Shown: positions 46,249-56,006 of the stretch, piece after piece
How the letters are laid out: each line of letters begins with the position of its first letter
Numbering within the stretch: the first letter of the stretch is position 1
From: Rhynchopus euleeides
Taxonomy: Eukaryota > Euglenozoa > Diplonemea > Diplonemida > Diplonemidae
NCBI GenBank assembly: GCA_963210315.1
Contig: OY723253.1
Span: forward strand, 186,001 to 250,000
Direction: 5' to 3'
DNA length: 64,000 nucleotides
Notes under the pieces: model-generated
The model's input: the letters and a program-made list of their open reading frames with translations, nothing else
What the model was told of the DNA's origin: nothing
Databases searched by the model: none
Translations under genes and position numbers: made by a program

Positions 46249-46729
46249 CCAATAAAGCGACCAGATGGCGGTCCCAAATTTGGGACCGACCCATAAAGCG
46301 ACCAGATGGTGGTCTCAAATTTGGGACCGACCGATAAAGCGACCAGATGGTGGTCCCAAATTTGGGACCGACCGAAAAATTGACCAGATGGCGGTCCCAA
46401 ATTTGGGACCGACCGAGAAAGCGACCAGATGGTGGTCCCAAATTTGGGACCGACCCATAAAGCGACCAGATGGCGGTCCCAAATTTGGGACCGACCAAGA
46501 AAGCGACCAGATGGTGGTCCCACAATTGGGACCGACCGAGAAAGCGACCAGATGGTGGTCCCAAATTTGGGACCGACCGAAAAATTGACCAGATGGCGGT
46601 CCCAAATTTGGGACCGACCGAAAAATTGGCCAGATGGCGGTCCCAAATTTGGGACCGACCGAGAAAGCGACCAGATGGTGGTCCCAAATTTGGGACCGAC
46701 CGAAAAATTGACCAGATGGCGGTCCCAAA
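46249..46729. repeat. Second 41-bp tandem array, forward half
   Basis: About twelve 41-bp units of the form GACCGACCGATAAAGCGACC followed by AGATGGTGGTCCCAAATTTGG. Positions vary between GCGACC/TTGACC and GGTGG/GGCGG. The sequence is unrelated to the window's first array. Every unit carries the small palindrome GGTCCCAAATTTGGGACC. Confidence 0.95.
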
Positions 46730-47065
46730 TTTGGGACCGCCATCTGGCCAATTTTTCGGTCGGTCCCAAATTTGGGACCACCATCTGGTCGCTTTATCGG
46801 TCGGTCCCAAAGTTGGGACCGCCATCTGGTCAATTTTTCGGTCGGTCCCAAATTTGGGACCACCATCTGGTCGCTTTATTGGTCGGTCCCAAATTTGGGA
46901 CCGCCATCTGGTCGCTTTATGGGTCGGTCCCAAAATTGGGACCACCATCTGGTCGCTTTATCGGTCGGTCCCAAATTTGGGACCACCATCTGGTCGCTTT
47001 GTTGGTCGGTCCCTAATTTGGGACCACCATCTGGTCCATTTTTCGGTGGGTCCCAAGTTTGGGAT
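46730..47065. repeat. Second 41-bp tandem array, inverted half
   Basis: About eight units of the same repeat in the opposite orientation. The switch occurs at the AAA|TTT centre at 46729/46730, so 46249-47065 forms one long interrupted palindrome with arms over 300 bp. Confidence 0.94.
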
Positions 47066-47514
47066 GAGGAACTCCGTGGGCACCATTGGTCGCCCTTCGG
47101 TCGCCACCTGTTCAGACCCCTTTTCAGGGGATTTGAGCCCCAGAGAGACCTCCTGGACCGGTTTTCTGGTGTTTTATGCTCTTCCCGACCCTGTCCTGGC
47201 CCACAATGTGGTCTGGAGCGAGGTTCTGCTGATTTCCGCCTGATGCGGACCCTCCTTTGGGGTCCTCCATTTATTTTGCGTCTGACCGTCGCCTTCCCCA
47301 CCTAGTTCACGAGGGCAAGGTGAAAAACCGTTTTTTAACCCCAAAAATGGCATTTCCCGGGTGGCGACCTCTGGCGACCTCTGAAAAATGTGCCCAAAAA
47401 GTGATTTTTGGGACCTTGCGGACCTAGAAAACACAAAGGGAAAAAAATATATTTTTTGTCACACCCCCTCTTGGGGCGGTACGCCAGTCTATTCATCGTC
47501 ACCTTGACAACTTG

Positions 47515-48053
47515 AAAGATGCCCACCTTCTCGCCATGCGGAAGAAGTCGTACCAGAAGACGAAGATCTCCGTCCGATGGTACCGCGAGGCAATGAGGGC
47601 CAGTGTGGCAGCAGTCCCTGCTGAGGAGGTGGGGAGACGCCTCCGGAAGCTGGGCTACGTCCTCAGGGTGTCAGGGTCAGAGGCCCCTGAGACAGCCACG
47701 TGCAGGCCATATTCATTGTTCCAGGACCTCAGCTTTTGTGCGGCCCCAATGAAGCTGCCGCACCTGAAGGGTTGGATCTCAAGAGGCAATGTCGATTCAC
47801 CCCGTCGCTGTCAAAGATCCTGAAGGACGCCCTGGAGGAAGCCCGCAAGCTTGAGGGGCAGCAAGCACAGCGTTTGGGGAAGAACACAGTAGAAGACCCC
47901 TGGCGAGCTGGTTCACCCGCAGGCCTGACAGCAAGGGTGCAGCGAGCCAGCCGGCTGCAACACCACCGACCCTGCCCCCCTCGCCCCGCATACAAGCAGC
48001 CCCGCAGACAGCGACGACTATGGCAGCAAGACAAGCTTCTCGACACCGGGTGA
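47515..48053 (+). pseudogene. Decayed coding fragment, unrecognised
   Basis: Protein-like composition runs first in one frame (about 47515-47700, rich in Lys/Arg with a WYREAM segment) and then in another (47700-48053, with a KILKDALEEARKLEGQQ helix and a basic tail, stop at 48051-48053). One frameshift would join them. Plus strand and flanked by repeats, so likely a mobile-element gene remnant. No family recognised. Confidence 0.35.
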
Positions 48054-48503
48054 AGGGGTGGGGAAGGGGAGGAGGGGGGATAGGGGCGCACAACGGCACT
48101 ATTTTATTTCACCAGAATCTGCTACGATCTACTCTCTTCTCCGATAAAAAAGAACTAACGCGGGGGGGGGGGGTTTGGGAGGTGTCTGTCAACATTGCAA
48201 ATCGCCACGGGGTCTCTGGGCTTCTCTATTCTGGAAGAAGAAGAAAACCCCTCCCTGACGACTTCCAACACGCAGTCACTCTCAGAGGACCGGAGCCCTG
48301 TTTGACACGGGGGGGGAAGGAAAAGGGGGCGATCTCCAGAAGAGAATGAATCACTGAAAACCCCATGGGGGGTGTTCTCAAGGAGCTCTCGTGGGGTTTC
48401 CCTCCACCACTCTAAAGCGCAGCGGAGGGAACACCTGCACACCCACAGAAGCAGGTTAGTCGGTGGCAACCTCACACGTGGTGTGGCCATTCGACAAGGA
48501 CTG
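48054..48503. other. Intergenic, nothing supported
   Basis: Unique sequence with G-runs; no coding frame or repeat of note. Confidence 0.5.
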
Positions 48504-48579
48504 TACTGTAGTATTCAAAACTACTGTTAACCGTTAGTTTGGGTCCCTTTCCCGAATTGCAATTAATATTTTGTAGTTA

Positions 48580-49354
48580 CAGGGGGGGGTCGAATAAACG
48601 TACTTAGTTGAATAGTAGTACTTAGCCGAATAGTAGTACTTATTTTTTTTGGGCTCTGGGGCACGTTGGGCCGTTGAATACAAGTACTTACTTTGGCCAC
48701 CCGTTTTTTTGGGAAATATCTCGTTTTTTTTGAGATTTTCTTTTTGGAGGACCGCCTGCCAGTGGAGGGGGCACACAAATCCGCAAACTTTGGGGCAAGG
48801 AATGGGGACAAGGTCTATTGGTGCCACTTCGGGGAACCAGGGTGCATGGGCCCCGCAAACCCGCAAGCTCATGCGGTAGCAGAGGCATCAGAACCACTGC
48901 TGAAGCCCGCCGCGCATTCCCCTCAGCTACGGCGTCCGCAGTCCCCACAACCACCGAGAAGATGTGAACGGATGGCCCCAGACAAAGCTCACCGTAAACC
49001 TGTGACATCCACCAACAGGGCCAATATCTTCGGCTGGTGTCGATATAATGACGACGTCCGATGCGTTCATCTGCTCACGGAATGCCACAAGAGGATGGGC
49101 CACAGCCAGGCGCTCCCCAGCCTTCCTTCAACGAAGTGATCCGGGCCAGGGCACGCAGCAGTGACCAGCGCGCCCCTGGTGGACCAAATAGCCCCGCAGA
49201 GCCCCTGCAAACAGTGTTTTTAGGAAAAGTTGAATAGACGTACTACGTACGTCTATTCGCTCGCAAAGTATTTTATCCTTTTTTGGCGAGGTCGATTTAG
49301 GCCCGCCCGTTCGCCGAATAGTAGTACTTAGTACGTTTATTTGACCCCCCCCTG
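48580..49354. mobile_element. Nested TA-flanked element 1 (CAGGGGGGGG ends)
   Basis: 775 bp with ends CAGGGGGGGGTCGAATAAAC and a reverse-complement end (GTTTATTTGACCCCCCCCTG), flanked by TA (48578-48579, 49355-49356). Subterminal GAATAGTAGTACTTAG motifs occur at both sides, and ACGTACTACGTACGT is a palindrome at ~49236. It encloses an exon-like plus-strand frame at 48693-49139. Confidence 0.83.
48693..49139 (+). pseudogene. Coding-like fragment with BED-type finger motif
   Basis: A 148-codon frame. Residues ~40-60 (VYWCHFGEPGC followed by AHAV) resemble the N-terminal half of a BED-type zinc finger. The rest is basic and Pro-rich and does not resemble a complete transposase. Either a host gene fragment captured by the element or the remains of its own gene. 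Confidence 0.35.
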
Positions 49355-49356
49355 TA

Positions 49357-49879
49357 ACAAATAATTACGAATTTTGTTAACTGGCCCCACCGCGCAGCGG
49401 GGGTTTTCTATTTTTATTTTTTACAAATTAACATGTTTGTTACAGCGTCCTTTACCTGACTGGGAACCACAGGAGAACGTGGAGGGCGAGGGGCATCGGA
49501 AGACGGGAGTACATCGTGCCACGACAGGAGGGGGATGACGGAAGCGAGAGCGATGAGTCTGAGCAGCCGCGCCCCAAGGCAGCCAGGCTGAGCCTGATGC
49601 AGCGCCGATGCAGACGCCCGCTGCTCTTCAAGCCCTGGAAACCCCGTCCCCTGCCTGGGTCGATATGAAAGAGCAACCCGTTGTACAGGCGAATAAGACT
49701 GGCCGGGAGCACCTCCCCCACCCCCATCCTCGAGCCTCGCGAGAGTTTTATTTTTACAAAAACGGGCAGTTGTTAACTGGGCCGCTGGACGCCAGAATAT
49801 TATTTTTACAAAATAATTTATTTGTTACAAAATTTTGTTAATTGGCCCCCCCTGAAGGGGGCCAAAATAATTATTGAAT
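49357..49879. repeat. AT-rich repeat region with TTTTGTTAACTGG motifs
   Basis: Three direct TTGTTAAYTGG(G)CC motifs at about 49375, 49770 and 49837, with ATTTTTACAAA stretches next to the first two. Between them, 49447-49668 on plus is a GC-rich, protein-like frame (73 codons, acidic SESDESE stretch, basic C-terminus, stop at 49666-49668). It is preceded directly by TTTGTTACAG, which looks like a splice acceptor. No terminal repeats defined. Confidence 0.5.
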
Positions 49880-49882
49880 TAC

Positions 49883-49991
49883 GGGGGCCCTCGCTACGAG
49901 TCACTGTGAGTCACGAGTCGTCAGTTGTCAGCCAAACATGGCTGACTTCTCACTTTTTCTCACTCAGTCACACTTGGTAGCGAGGGCCCCC
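49883..49991. mobile_element. MITE, GGGGGCCCTCGCTAC type
   Basis: 109 bp with ends GGGGGCCCTCGCTAC and near reverse complement, flanked by TAC (49880-49882, 49992-49994). It inserted exactly at the edge of the adjacent TA-flanked element, so its duplicated TAC includes that element's TA and first base. Internal TGACT/AGTCA motifs match the copy at 30475. Confidence 0.86.
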
Positions 49992-50057
49992 TACAGTCCG
50001 GTCGCTAATTAAAAGGCCGATAAAGCGACGTTTTTTAATGATGCGGGTTTTTAATTA

Positions 50058-50403
50058 CCGTATACGTAAATATTATGGAACGTAAATATTATGGAACGGG
50101 CCCATTTTTGGCCGGTCCGTTCCATAATATTTACGTTCCAAAATATTTACAGGGCCAGTTGGGCCACTCGGTGGTGAGGACGGCTTGCGTCAGGAATCGC
50201 GCGAAAAGTGCACGAGTAGGTCTCGTCAGGGACTCTGTACGCCGTCCGATCACCTGGTCCAAGTCCCCGAGTCGCAGAAAGCCCTGTAAATATTATGGAA
50301 CGAAAAAAATCTGGAACGCCAACCCACCAGCGTTCCATAATATTTACGTTCCATAATATTTACGTTCCATAATATTTACGTTCCAAAATATTTACGTATA
50401 CGG
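50058..50403. mobile_element. Nested TA-flanked element 3 (CCGTATACG ends)
   Basis: 346 bp with ends CCGTATACGTAAATATTATG and near reverse complement (25-bp match with one difference), flanked by TA (50056-50057, 50404-50405). CGTAAATATTATGGAACG is repeated inside in both orientations. Non-coding. Confidence 0.83.
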
Positions 50404-50737
50404 TAGTGAATAATTATTTTCAAGCGGGTGGGTGGTGATGGGGGGGGGGGGTAATTATTTATTTTCCCCCCGATTTGTTGCATCCCACGGTACGCTACTT
50501 CTGGCATTGTGGAGAGGAGGGGCGATCAGGGGGGAGGTGTCTGCAGCGCAGTGGTTCTGCTGTTGCTTCCTCAGGCTCGCGCTACAAACACGTACTCCAC
50601 GATTAAGTTACACAGTGATCTAGGGCAAACAAAACCGCGCAGTTGCCGGGTAGGGTTGCTGGCGGAAAACAAGGGTTGAATATGTGTCAATTTTGTCATA
50701 TTCACAGACAGGGGACAGGAGGGGAGGATAACGACTT

Positions 50738-51121
50738 CTAGTCTTTTTGCTGTTGAGCAGCAGCCGGCGCAGTCTGGGCGACTGCCGTCCTTGCCGATTT
50801 CTCGGCTGGTGCACCCCCATTCTTCCTCTTATTCGTGAACGCAAACAGGGTTGGCTGACCCTTCGGGGGTGGCTTTGCCGATTTGGGGAGACGGCCTGGA
50901 CCGCGCTTGGGTGCGGGCTTCGCAGCGCTCTTGCCGCCGGCTTTGCTGCAGCCTGCTGGGCCTGTGACTGGTTCGGCAATGGCGATGACCTGGGCGTCCG
51001 TCTCCTTCTCCCGAGCATCCTGTGCCGACGCAAGGGCGGCCCTCCCAGCCGGCAGCCGGGAGTGTGATGGGTGAGAAGGGGCGCGCGGGATTGGCCGGCC
51101 TACGATTAACGAGTTTTCTAA
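50738..51121 (-). pseudogene. Exon-like frame with AT-hook, no start codon
   Basis: An open frame with no ATG, from a stop just above 51121 to the stop at 50738. Composition is clearly protein-like: Ala/Lys/Pro-rich, with KRGPGRLPK (an AT-hook core) followed by QPTLFAFTNKRK, loosely like a PCNA-interacting peptide. It lies inside a TA-flanked element. It looks like a C-terminal exon of a nuclear protein captured by the transposon. Confidence 0.4.
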
Positions 51122-51224
51122 TTAGTGATGAATTAATTTTTTTTCGCGCACTTCACTAATTAAAAACCTCATATTTTAGCGCCCGGACTGTATAATATTT
51201 ACAGTAGTTTTGAATACTACAGTA

Positions 51225-53004
51225 GAGAGAAAGGAGAGAAGCAATAAGGGGGACTACAGAGCCAGACAACAGCGATCACCGGGGGACTTCGCTCAGAAAT
51301 GCAGAATCGTGAGAAGAGATGAGCTGCCTCACAAAAGCTGGCTGTAAAGTGCCTCAGTTCTGACTCACAGTGGTACAGAGCGAAATCCCCCGCGGCGTTG
51401 TGCTGTGCTGCTGTCCTGCTAAAGCCATAAAGCCGGAAGAAAATGAGCTGTGTGTGTGTGTGTGTAGCGCGCACAAAACCGGTTGCAAAGAAGTGACACA
51501 GTTCGATACACAGCGTGGGCACTGGGCTTGACACAGAGAAAGAGAGTGTGAAACAACGAAAGAGCGGGCTCGATTCTCACACTGTTGCCTCGCGGGGGTG
51601 GACACTACGCGATGCCAGCTCACGAACCCAAACTACAATCCGAGAGTGTGTGAGAGGGTGAAGGGGACACTCTCAACAAAGGTAATGTATTGCTCTTCCA
51701 CCCCCCGACCCCCCCCCCCCTTGTGCGAGTCTCTGCTGCAGCCGGGGTCGCTCAGCCTGGGGCTGACAAGACTGCATTCCGCCTTGCCATGCCCCGCGTA
51801 CTCTGATGTACCCTCTCTCTCCCTCTTCAAAACTTCTGACGGTTCAATACTCACAGGAGGGTGCATACCCTCGTGTCTGTTGCGGGGGGGGGGGGGGGGG
51901 GGCGGGTGGGGGTGCGTGGTAATCTAGGAAAAAAATGGGGGGAAACGAGGGGGAGGGGAAACGAGCACCACGGGAGGGAGGGAGGGAGAAGGCGCCTTCG
52001 CTCTGTGCCACACTGATGTTGATCTCTGCTGCAGCCACACCCTGTGCCACACTTTTTTTTCTTGCAACCGGTTTCTTTTGTGACGCGCACACACACAATT
52101 GCCTATGTCGAAAAATGTCGTAATTTTGACGGATTTCGGTACCTTAAGACGGTCCCTACCCCCCCCCCCCCCCTCCGCCCAATACACACGATACGTTTAT
52201 TTTGACAATGGTGATCTAGAGGCCCCCCCGACCCACTACCCCTCCCCTCGTACTATGATTGGGGGAAAATGAAATAAAAAACGGGGGATTTTTTTTGGTT
52301 GTTAACACGATGACATGAACAGAATAGACATGCAACAAAGAGTTGTTGGGAGGCGGGGCGTGAGGAAGGAAGGAGGGGGGAGGAGGGGGGGGGAAGGGCG
52401 GAACCAGAGAAGCCTGGTGAATCAGCCCGGAAGCCCATTCTAGAGATCATCCTGATGGACGTGTTCTTTTTTTTCGTAATCCTGTGCTCGAAAAAAACGG
52501 AGCTCCACGGCGTGGCACTCCATTTTTTTGTGAACAAGGCCCACTGAGGGACTGGCGGAAGGAAGGGGGGTCGTGACGGGGGGGTGGGTGGGGGCAGTGA
52601 TGTGAGAAGGAGGAAGAGGAGGGGCAAGGGGTGCCGGGGTGACTGCAGAGGCTGCAGAGGCAAACCTCTCTCTACTCACATTGCAGTGAGGCCATCGGGA
52701 GACTTGGGATATACTGTCGGCGTTTGATGTGCCGTCAGCCCCATGCATGAGCCCCGATAAGAACTTCGAACTCGCAACTCACTGGCAACATACACCCCGC
52801 CTCGTTGGGTTTATCTAGTATAATAACGAAGGTTCAAATCAATGGGGAATCGAGGCGGGGGGGCGGGGGGTGATTGGGGGGCTATCCCAAGGCGTTTATA
52901 GAACGGTGTACAAGAGAGAAAATAAGTCGGGTTTGCGGGGGGGGAGGGGGGGGGAGGGGAGGTGGTTTTCACAATAAGGCCAGGGTCAGCAGGAGCGGAC
53001 AGGG
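51225..53004. other. Intergenic region 3' of the kinesin
   Basis: A ~50-bp segment around 51465-51500 (GCGCACAAAACCGGTTGCAA) recurs inverted at ~52060-52100. Poly-G and poly-C runs are common. No gene supported. Confidence 0.5.
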
Positions 53005-55459
53005 CTACATGTGGCGGGACATCATTGCGTCGGATACTGTCGCAGTGGGTGCCCCCATGCGCCCGCCCAGAACGGTTGTCCTCCTCGGTTCGACAGGCTG
53101 TAAAGGAGGGGGTGGGGTGTGTTTGGTTGCGGTGGTGTCTGAACCGAGAAAAACCGAGAAAACCAACAATTCTCTCTCCCGACACGAGACACCCAGGTGG
53201 CGTGCAGACAAATTCTCTCGCGCACTGTTTAGAACGACATACCTTTTTGCACTGTTCGCACCTCTGCTTCTGAACAAGCGCTGCGTACATTGCATTCTTG
53301 CTCCTCTCCTCACGCAGCTCTTTGGAAAGACCAGCAATCTGTGCCTCGAGGCTGTGCTGCACGGCAACGGCACTGCGACGCTGCTTCTCCGTCGCCTCCT
53401 GCTTCTCCACCTGCTGCTGCAGGTCCTCCTTGATGTAGCCCTTCTGCTGCTCGATGCGCTGCAGCTGTGACGCCATGGCGCGCTCTGTGCAGGCGCGCTT
53501 CGTCCGCTCCTTCTCCAGCGTGAGGTCCGCAGAACTGCGTCGCATCTTCCGCGTGCGCAAGTTCACAGACAGGCTCCTGCTGGGGCGGGACTGCACAGGG
53601 GAGTCAGGTGGCTGCGTCGAGACACGTGCAGCCATCTCTGCTGCCAGCTGGTCATGCAGGGACTCCATCTCAGCCGACTGGGTCGTCGAGAGCTCCCGTG
53701 CCTGGATCAGCTCCTGCTCCAACTCAACCACACGCTGCTGCGTGTTGGAGAGCACCTGCATCGTCGCCTCCTTCGCCTGATCCGCTGCTGAGACGCGCAC
53801 CTTCAGCTGCTCGATGTTGTGGGCGTGTGCCTCGAGGGTCTCGACTGCACCACGCATCTTCGTGTCTGCCTGGGCTTGCACAGTATGCATCTCGTCTCGC
53901 GCAGTGTCGCGCTCGGCGCGGAGTGTGGACACCTCATGCAGTGCAGCCTCCAGGTTGTCACGCAGGACATCCTGCATCCGCAACGACTCTCGCATCTGCT
54001 CCAGCTCAGCATTTGCCCCATTGAGCATGTGCTGCAGCTGCTTGACCTGTAGTTGGTGCAGTGGGTTGGGCGGTGAGAGTGCAACGGGGCGTACCTTGGA
54101 GGCCTCGGCCTCGCGCAGCTTGTTCTGCGTCGCGTGCAGTGCAATATTCTTCGCGCGCATCGCATAGGAAAGGGTGGATATGGTCTGCGAGTCATTTGAC
54201 ACAGCGGGCGACACCATTGCCAGCATCCTGTGGAGTGGGGGTTGGGATGAGGGGTATGCCGCAGAACACTTTGACCCGTCCCGCACACAGGCGTACAACC
54301 AACACTGTGCAATGTTGCAATGTTGTTGGGGCGATAACTAAGAAGGGCTTCAGGAATATTTCTCAGGACAACAGCTTGAGGCTAATGTGGTGTATCCCCC
54401 TCCCCGTTGCATTTCTAACACAGCCCTGCCCCACCTGCACCACCCCCTTCTCCTGCCATACCGCGTTTTGCTGTTTCCGCCGAAGTTCTCCGAAAGAAGC
54501 CGAGTCAGCTTCGACTCGCGCAACATGCCCTTCATCTCATGCATGGGAGCACCCGTCGAGAAGCTGTTCAGCGCCTTCCCGAGGGCGAGCAGCGACTTGT
54601 TGATGCAACCCCCTTCGCGTCGGCGGATGCCTTCTGTCCCGGTGCGCCCCAGGCACTCGCTCCCTGCAAGGTCGACAAACTTGATGTTGGACACGAAGCT
54701 CCCCTGGTTGGCGTGGTGCCGTTGTTTGAAGGTGATGATGACAATCATGTGCGAGCGCGACGACTGATCGTTCATCTTAGTGGGCGCCGTCTCCCTGGCG
54801 TGCACCCCCCGGTGCAGCAGCTGCATCGCGTGCGTGCTGCTGTCGACTTGCGCTTCCACCGCCCCCACCACAATGATCTGCCGCGTGTCGGTGTCCTCCA
54901 CGAGGGTCGGCGGCTTCTCCCCCGCGCTGTCCCGCCTCTCGCGCAGCAGGTCGCGCACCTCCTCGTTGTAGATCTCCAGCACGGACATGGCCATCGTGAT
55001 CTGCATGGAGGGGTGCTTCTGCAGCTGCTGCTGCCGGTAGCCCGACAGCTCCTCGAGGAAGCGGGGCAGCAGCCCGACGTGGTGTGACGACTGTTCCACG
55101 GAGTGGGGGAGGCCAGCGCCGGGCAGGCCAAGCAGGGTGTAGGTCTTGCCGCTGCCCGTCTGCCCGTAGGCGAAGAGGCATGTGTTGTAGCCGTCGATGG
55201 CGTCGCGGACCATAGGGGCGCCGCAGGCTTTGTAGATGCTGTCCTGGTCGCCCGTCATCACAGCGTCGAACGGGTAATCACGCGCACCGTGGCGAATCAC
55301 ATTGTTCTCCACGAAAATCCCGTGATCAAGGCTGTCCAGAGGGCGGACACGTACGGCAACCTCCATCCGGCCCTCAGCTGAGAGGCGCCGGTTGCGTAGC
55401 GGGGAGGTGACCGTGCCATCGCTCCCAGTGGTGTGCCGCCGCACAGGTGTAGTGGGCAT
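53005..55459 (-). CDS. Kinesin-like motor protein
   Basis: Microtubule motor. Exons 55459-54462, 54227-53243 and 53097-53005 join in frame to 691 aa. The N-terminal ~30 residues are basic and Ser/Thr-rich; the motor domain follows (~30-360). Its marks are GQTGSGKT (P-loop), NDQSSRSH (switch I), DLAGSE (switch II) and, across intron 1, GGNSKT joined to RMLAMVSPA and ending in STLSYAMRAKNI. Splicing therefore restores the standard motor C-terminus. Beyond it are ~300 residues of predicted coiled coil (Glu/Gln/Leu/Ala-rich), a basic segment at ~480, and a short tail with a CEQCKK motif before intron 2. An N-terminal motor implies plus-end direction. Subfamily not assigned. Confidence 0.93.
53098..53242 (-). 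other. Intron 2 of the kinesin gene
   Basis: 145 bp, phase 0, donor GTATGT, acceptor TTTACAG after a C-rich tract. The downstream exon adds 30 codons and a stop at 53005. Confidence 0.8.
54228..54461 (-). other. Intron 1 of the kinesin gene
   Basis: 234 bp, donor GTATGG, acceptor CTCCACAG. It interrupts the conserved GGNSKT...VSPA region of the motor domain, which makes both splice sites secure. Confidence 0.92.
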
Positions 55460-56004
55460 GTCGCCACCCGATGCCCTGTCAGTGGTGGTGGTGGAGGGTT
55501 CTGTTTTTCAGTTTCAGACATCGAACAAGAGGTTGCGGGCTGTGAGATGCCCGTTGCTGGGACAAAGATACGTTTGGTAGGGCACAGACTCAGGTGAATC
55601 GCAGGAGACCAAGCTCGCAGTGCAGTGCAGTGTGTTGGTGTGGTGTCCGCAACAATGATGCTGAGTAGGTTGAGCGGGGGGGCATCACGTCATCAGCAAA
55701 GGTCATCATCGTGGAAGGCCTTACTTTCGAGATCTCTTCTGCCCTGACGCACCTGGGGAATAACCCTGCTGTGGCATCCGGGCAGGAGCACCTGCATCCT
55801 CCAGCCAAGCAGCCACACCCAAGCACGCCTGGTGTCTCGAGACCGGGGCTGGTGCTGGCGACCGATTGGGTGTTGGCAAGAAGGCCTATCTAAGGGGCAT
55901 ATGCGAGGGGACGGCAATGGAGGGGACCGGGGGGGAAGGGAACAACAGCTCAGAGCTGCGCGAGAGGCAGGGTGTTGGAGCCCCTTGGGGGGGGGGGGGG
56001 GGGG
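55460..56004. other. Intergenic region 5' of the kinesin
   Basis: No gene. A poly-G run directly abuts the left TIR of the next transposon. Confidence 0.5.
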
Positions 56005-56006
56005 TA

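Larger units (their letters stand above)
49994..51190. mobile_element. Nested TA-flanked element 2 (CAGTCCGG ends)
   Basis: 1197 bp. The left end CAGTCCGGTCGCTAA and the right-end reverse complement CAGTCCGGGCGCTAA are flanked by TA (49992-49993, 51191-51192). CAGT-starting ends plus TA duplication are typical of Tc1/mariner/pogo elements. It contains a further element (50058-50403) and a minus-strand coding-like fragment, and no recognisable transposase. Confidence 0.83.
48506..51222. mobile_element. Outer TA-flanked element enclosing nested insertions
   Basis: Ends CTGTAGTATTCAAAACTACT and the matching reverse complement (22 bp identical in total) are flanked by TA (48504-48505, 51223-51224), as for Tc1/mariner-type insertions. 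The interior is mostly other elements: 48580-49354, 49883-49991, and 49994-51190 with 50058-50403 inside it. No transposase frame visible. Confidence 0.82.

Noticed and set aside
46242..47305. Frames of 107-257 codons across the second 41-bp array
   Set aside because: Repeat translation in both directions; the repeat has no stops in several frames.
51465..52100. Transposon bounded by inverted GCGCACAAAACCGGTTGCAA segments
   Set aside because: The match is short (~50 bp) and imperfect, with no target duplication at either side.
54361..54461. Kinesin frame continuing past GGNSKT to a stop near 54350
   Set aside because: The continuation is C/T-rich and unlike any motor domain; the GTATGG/CAG splice restores the conserved motif.
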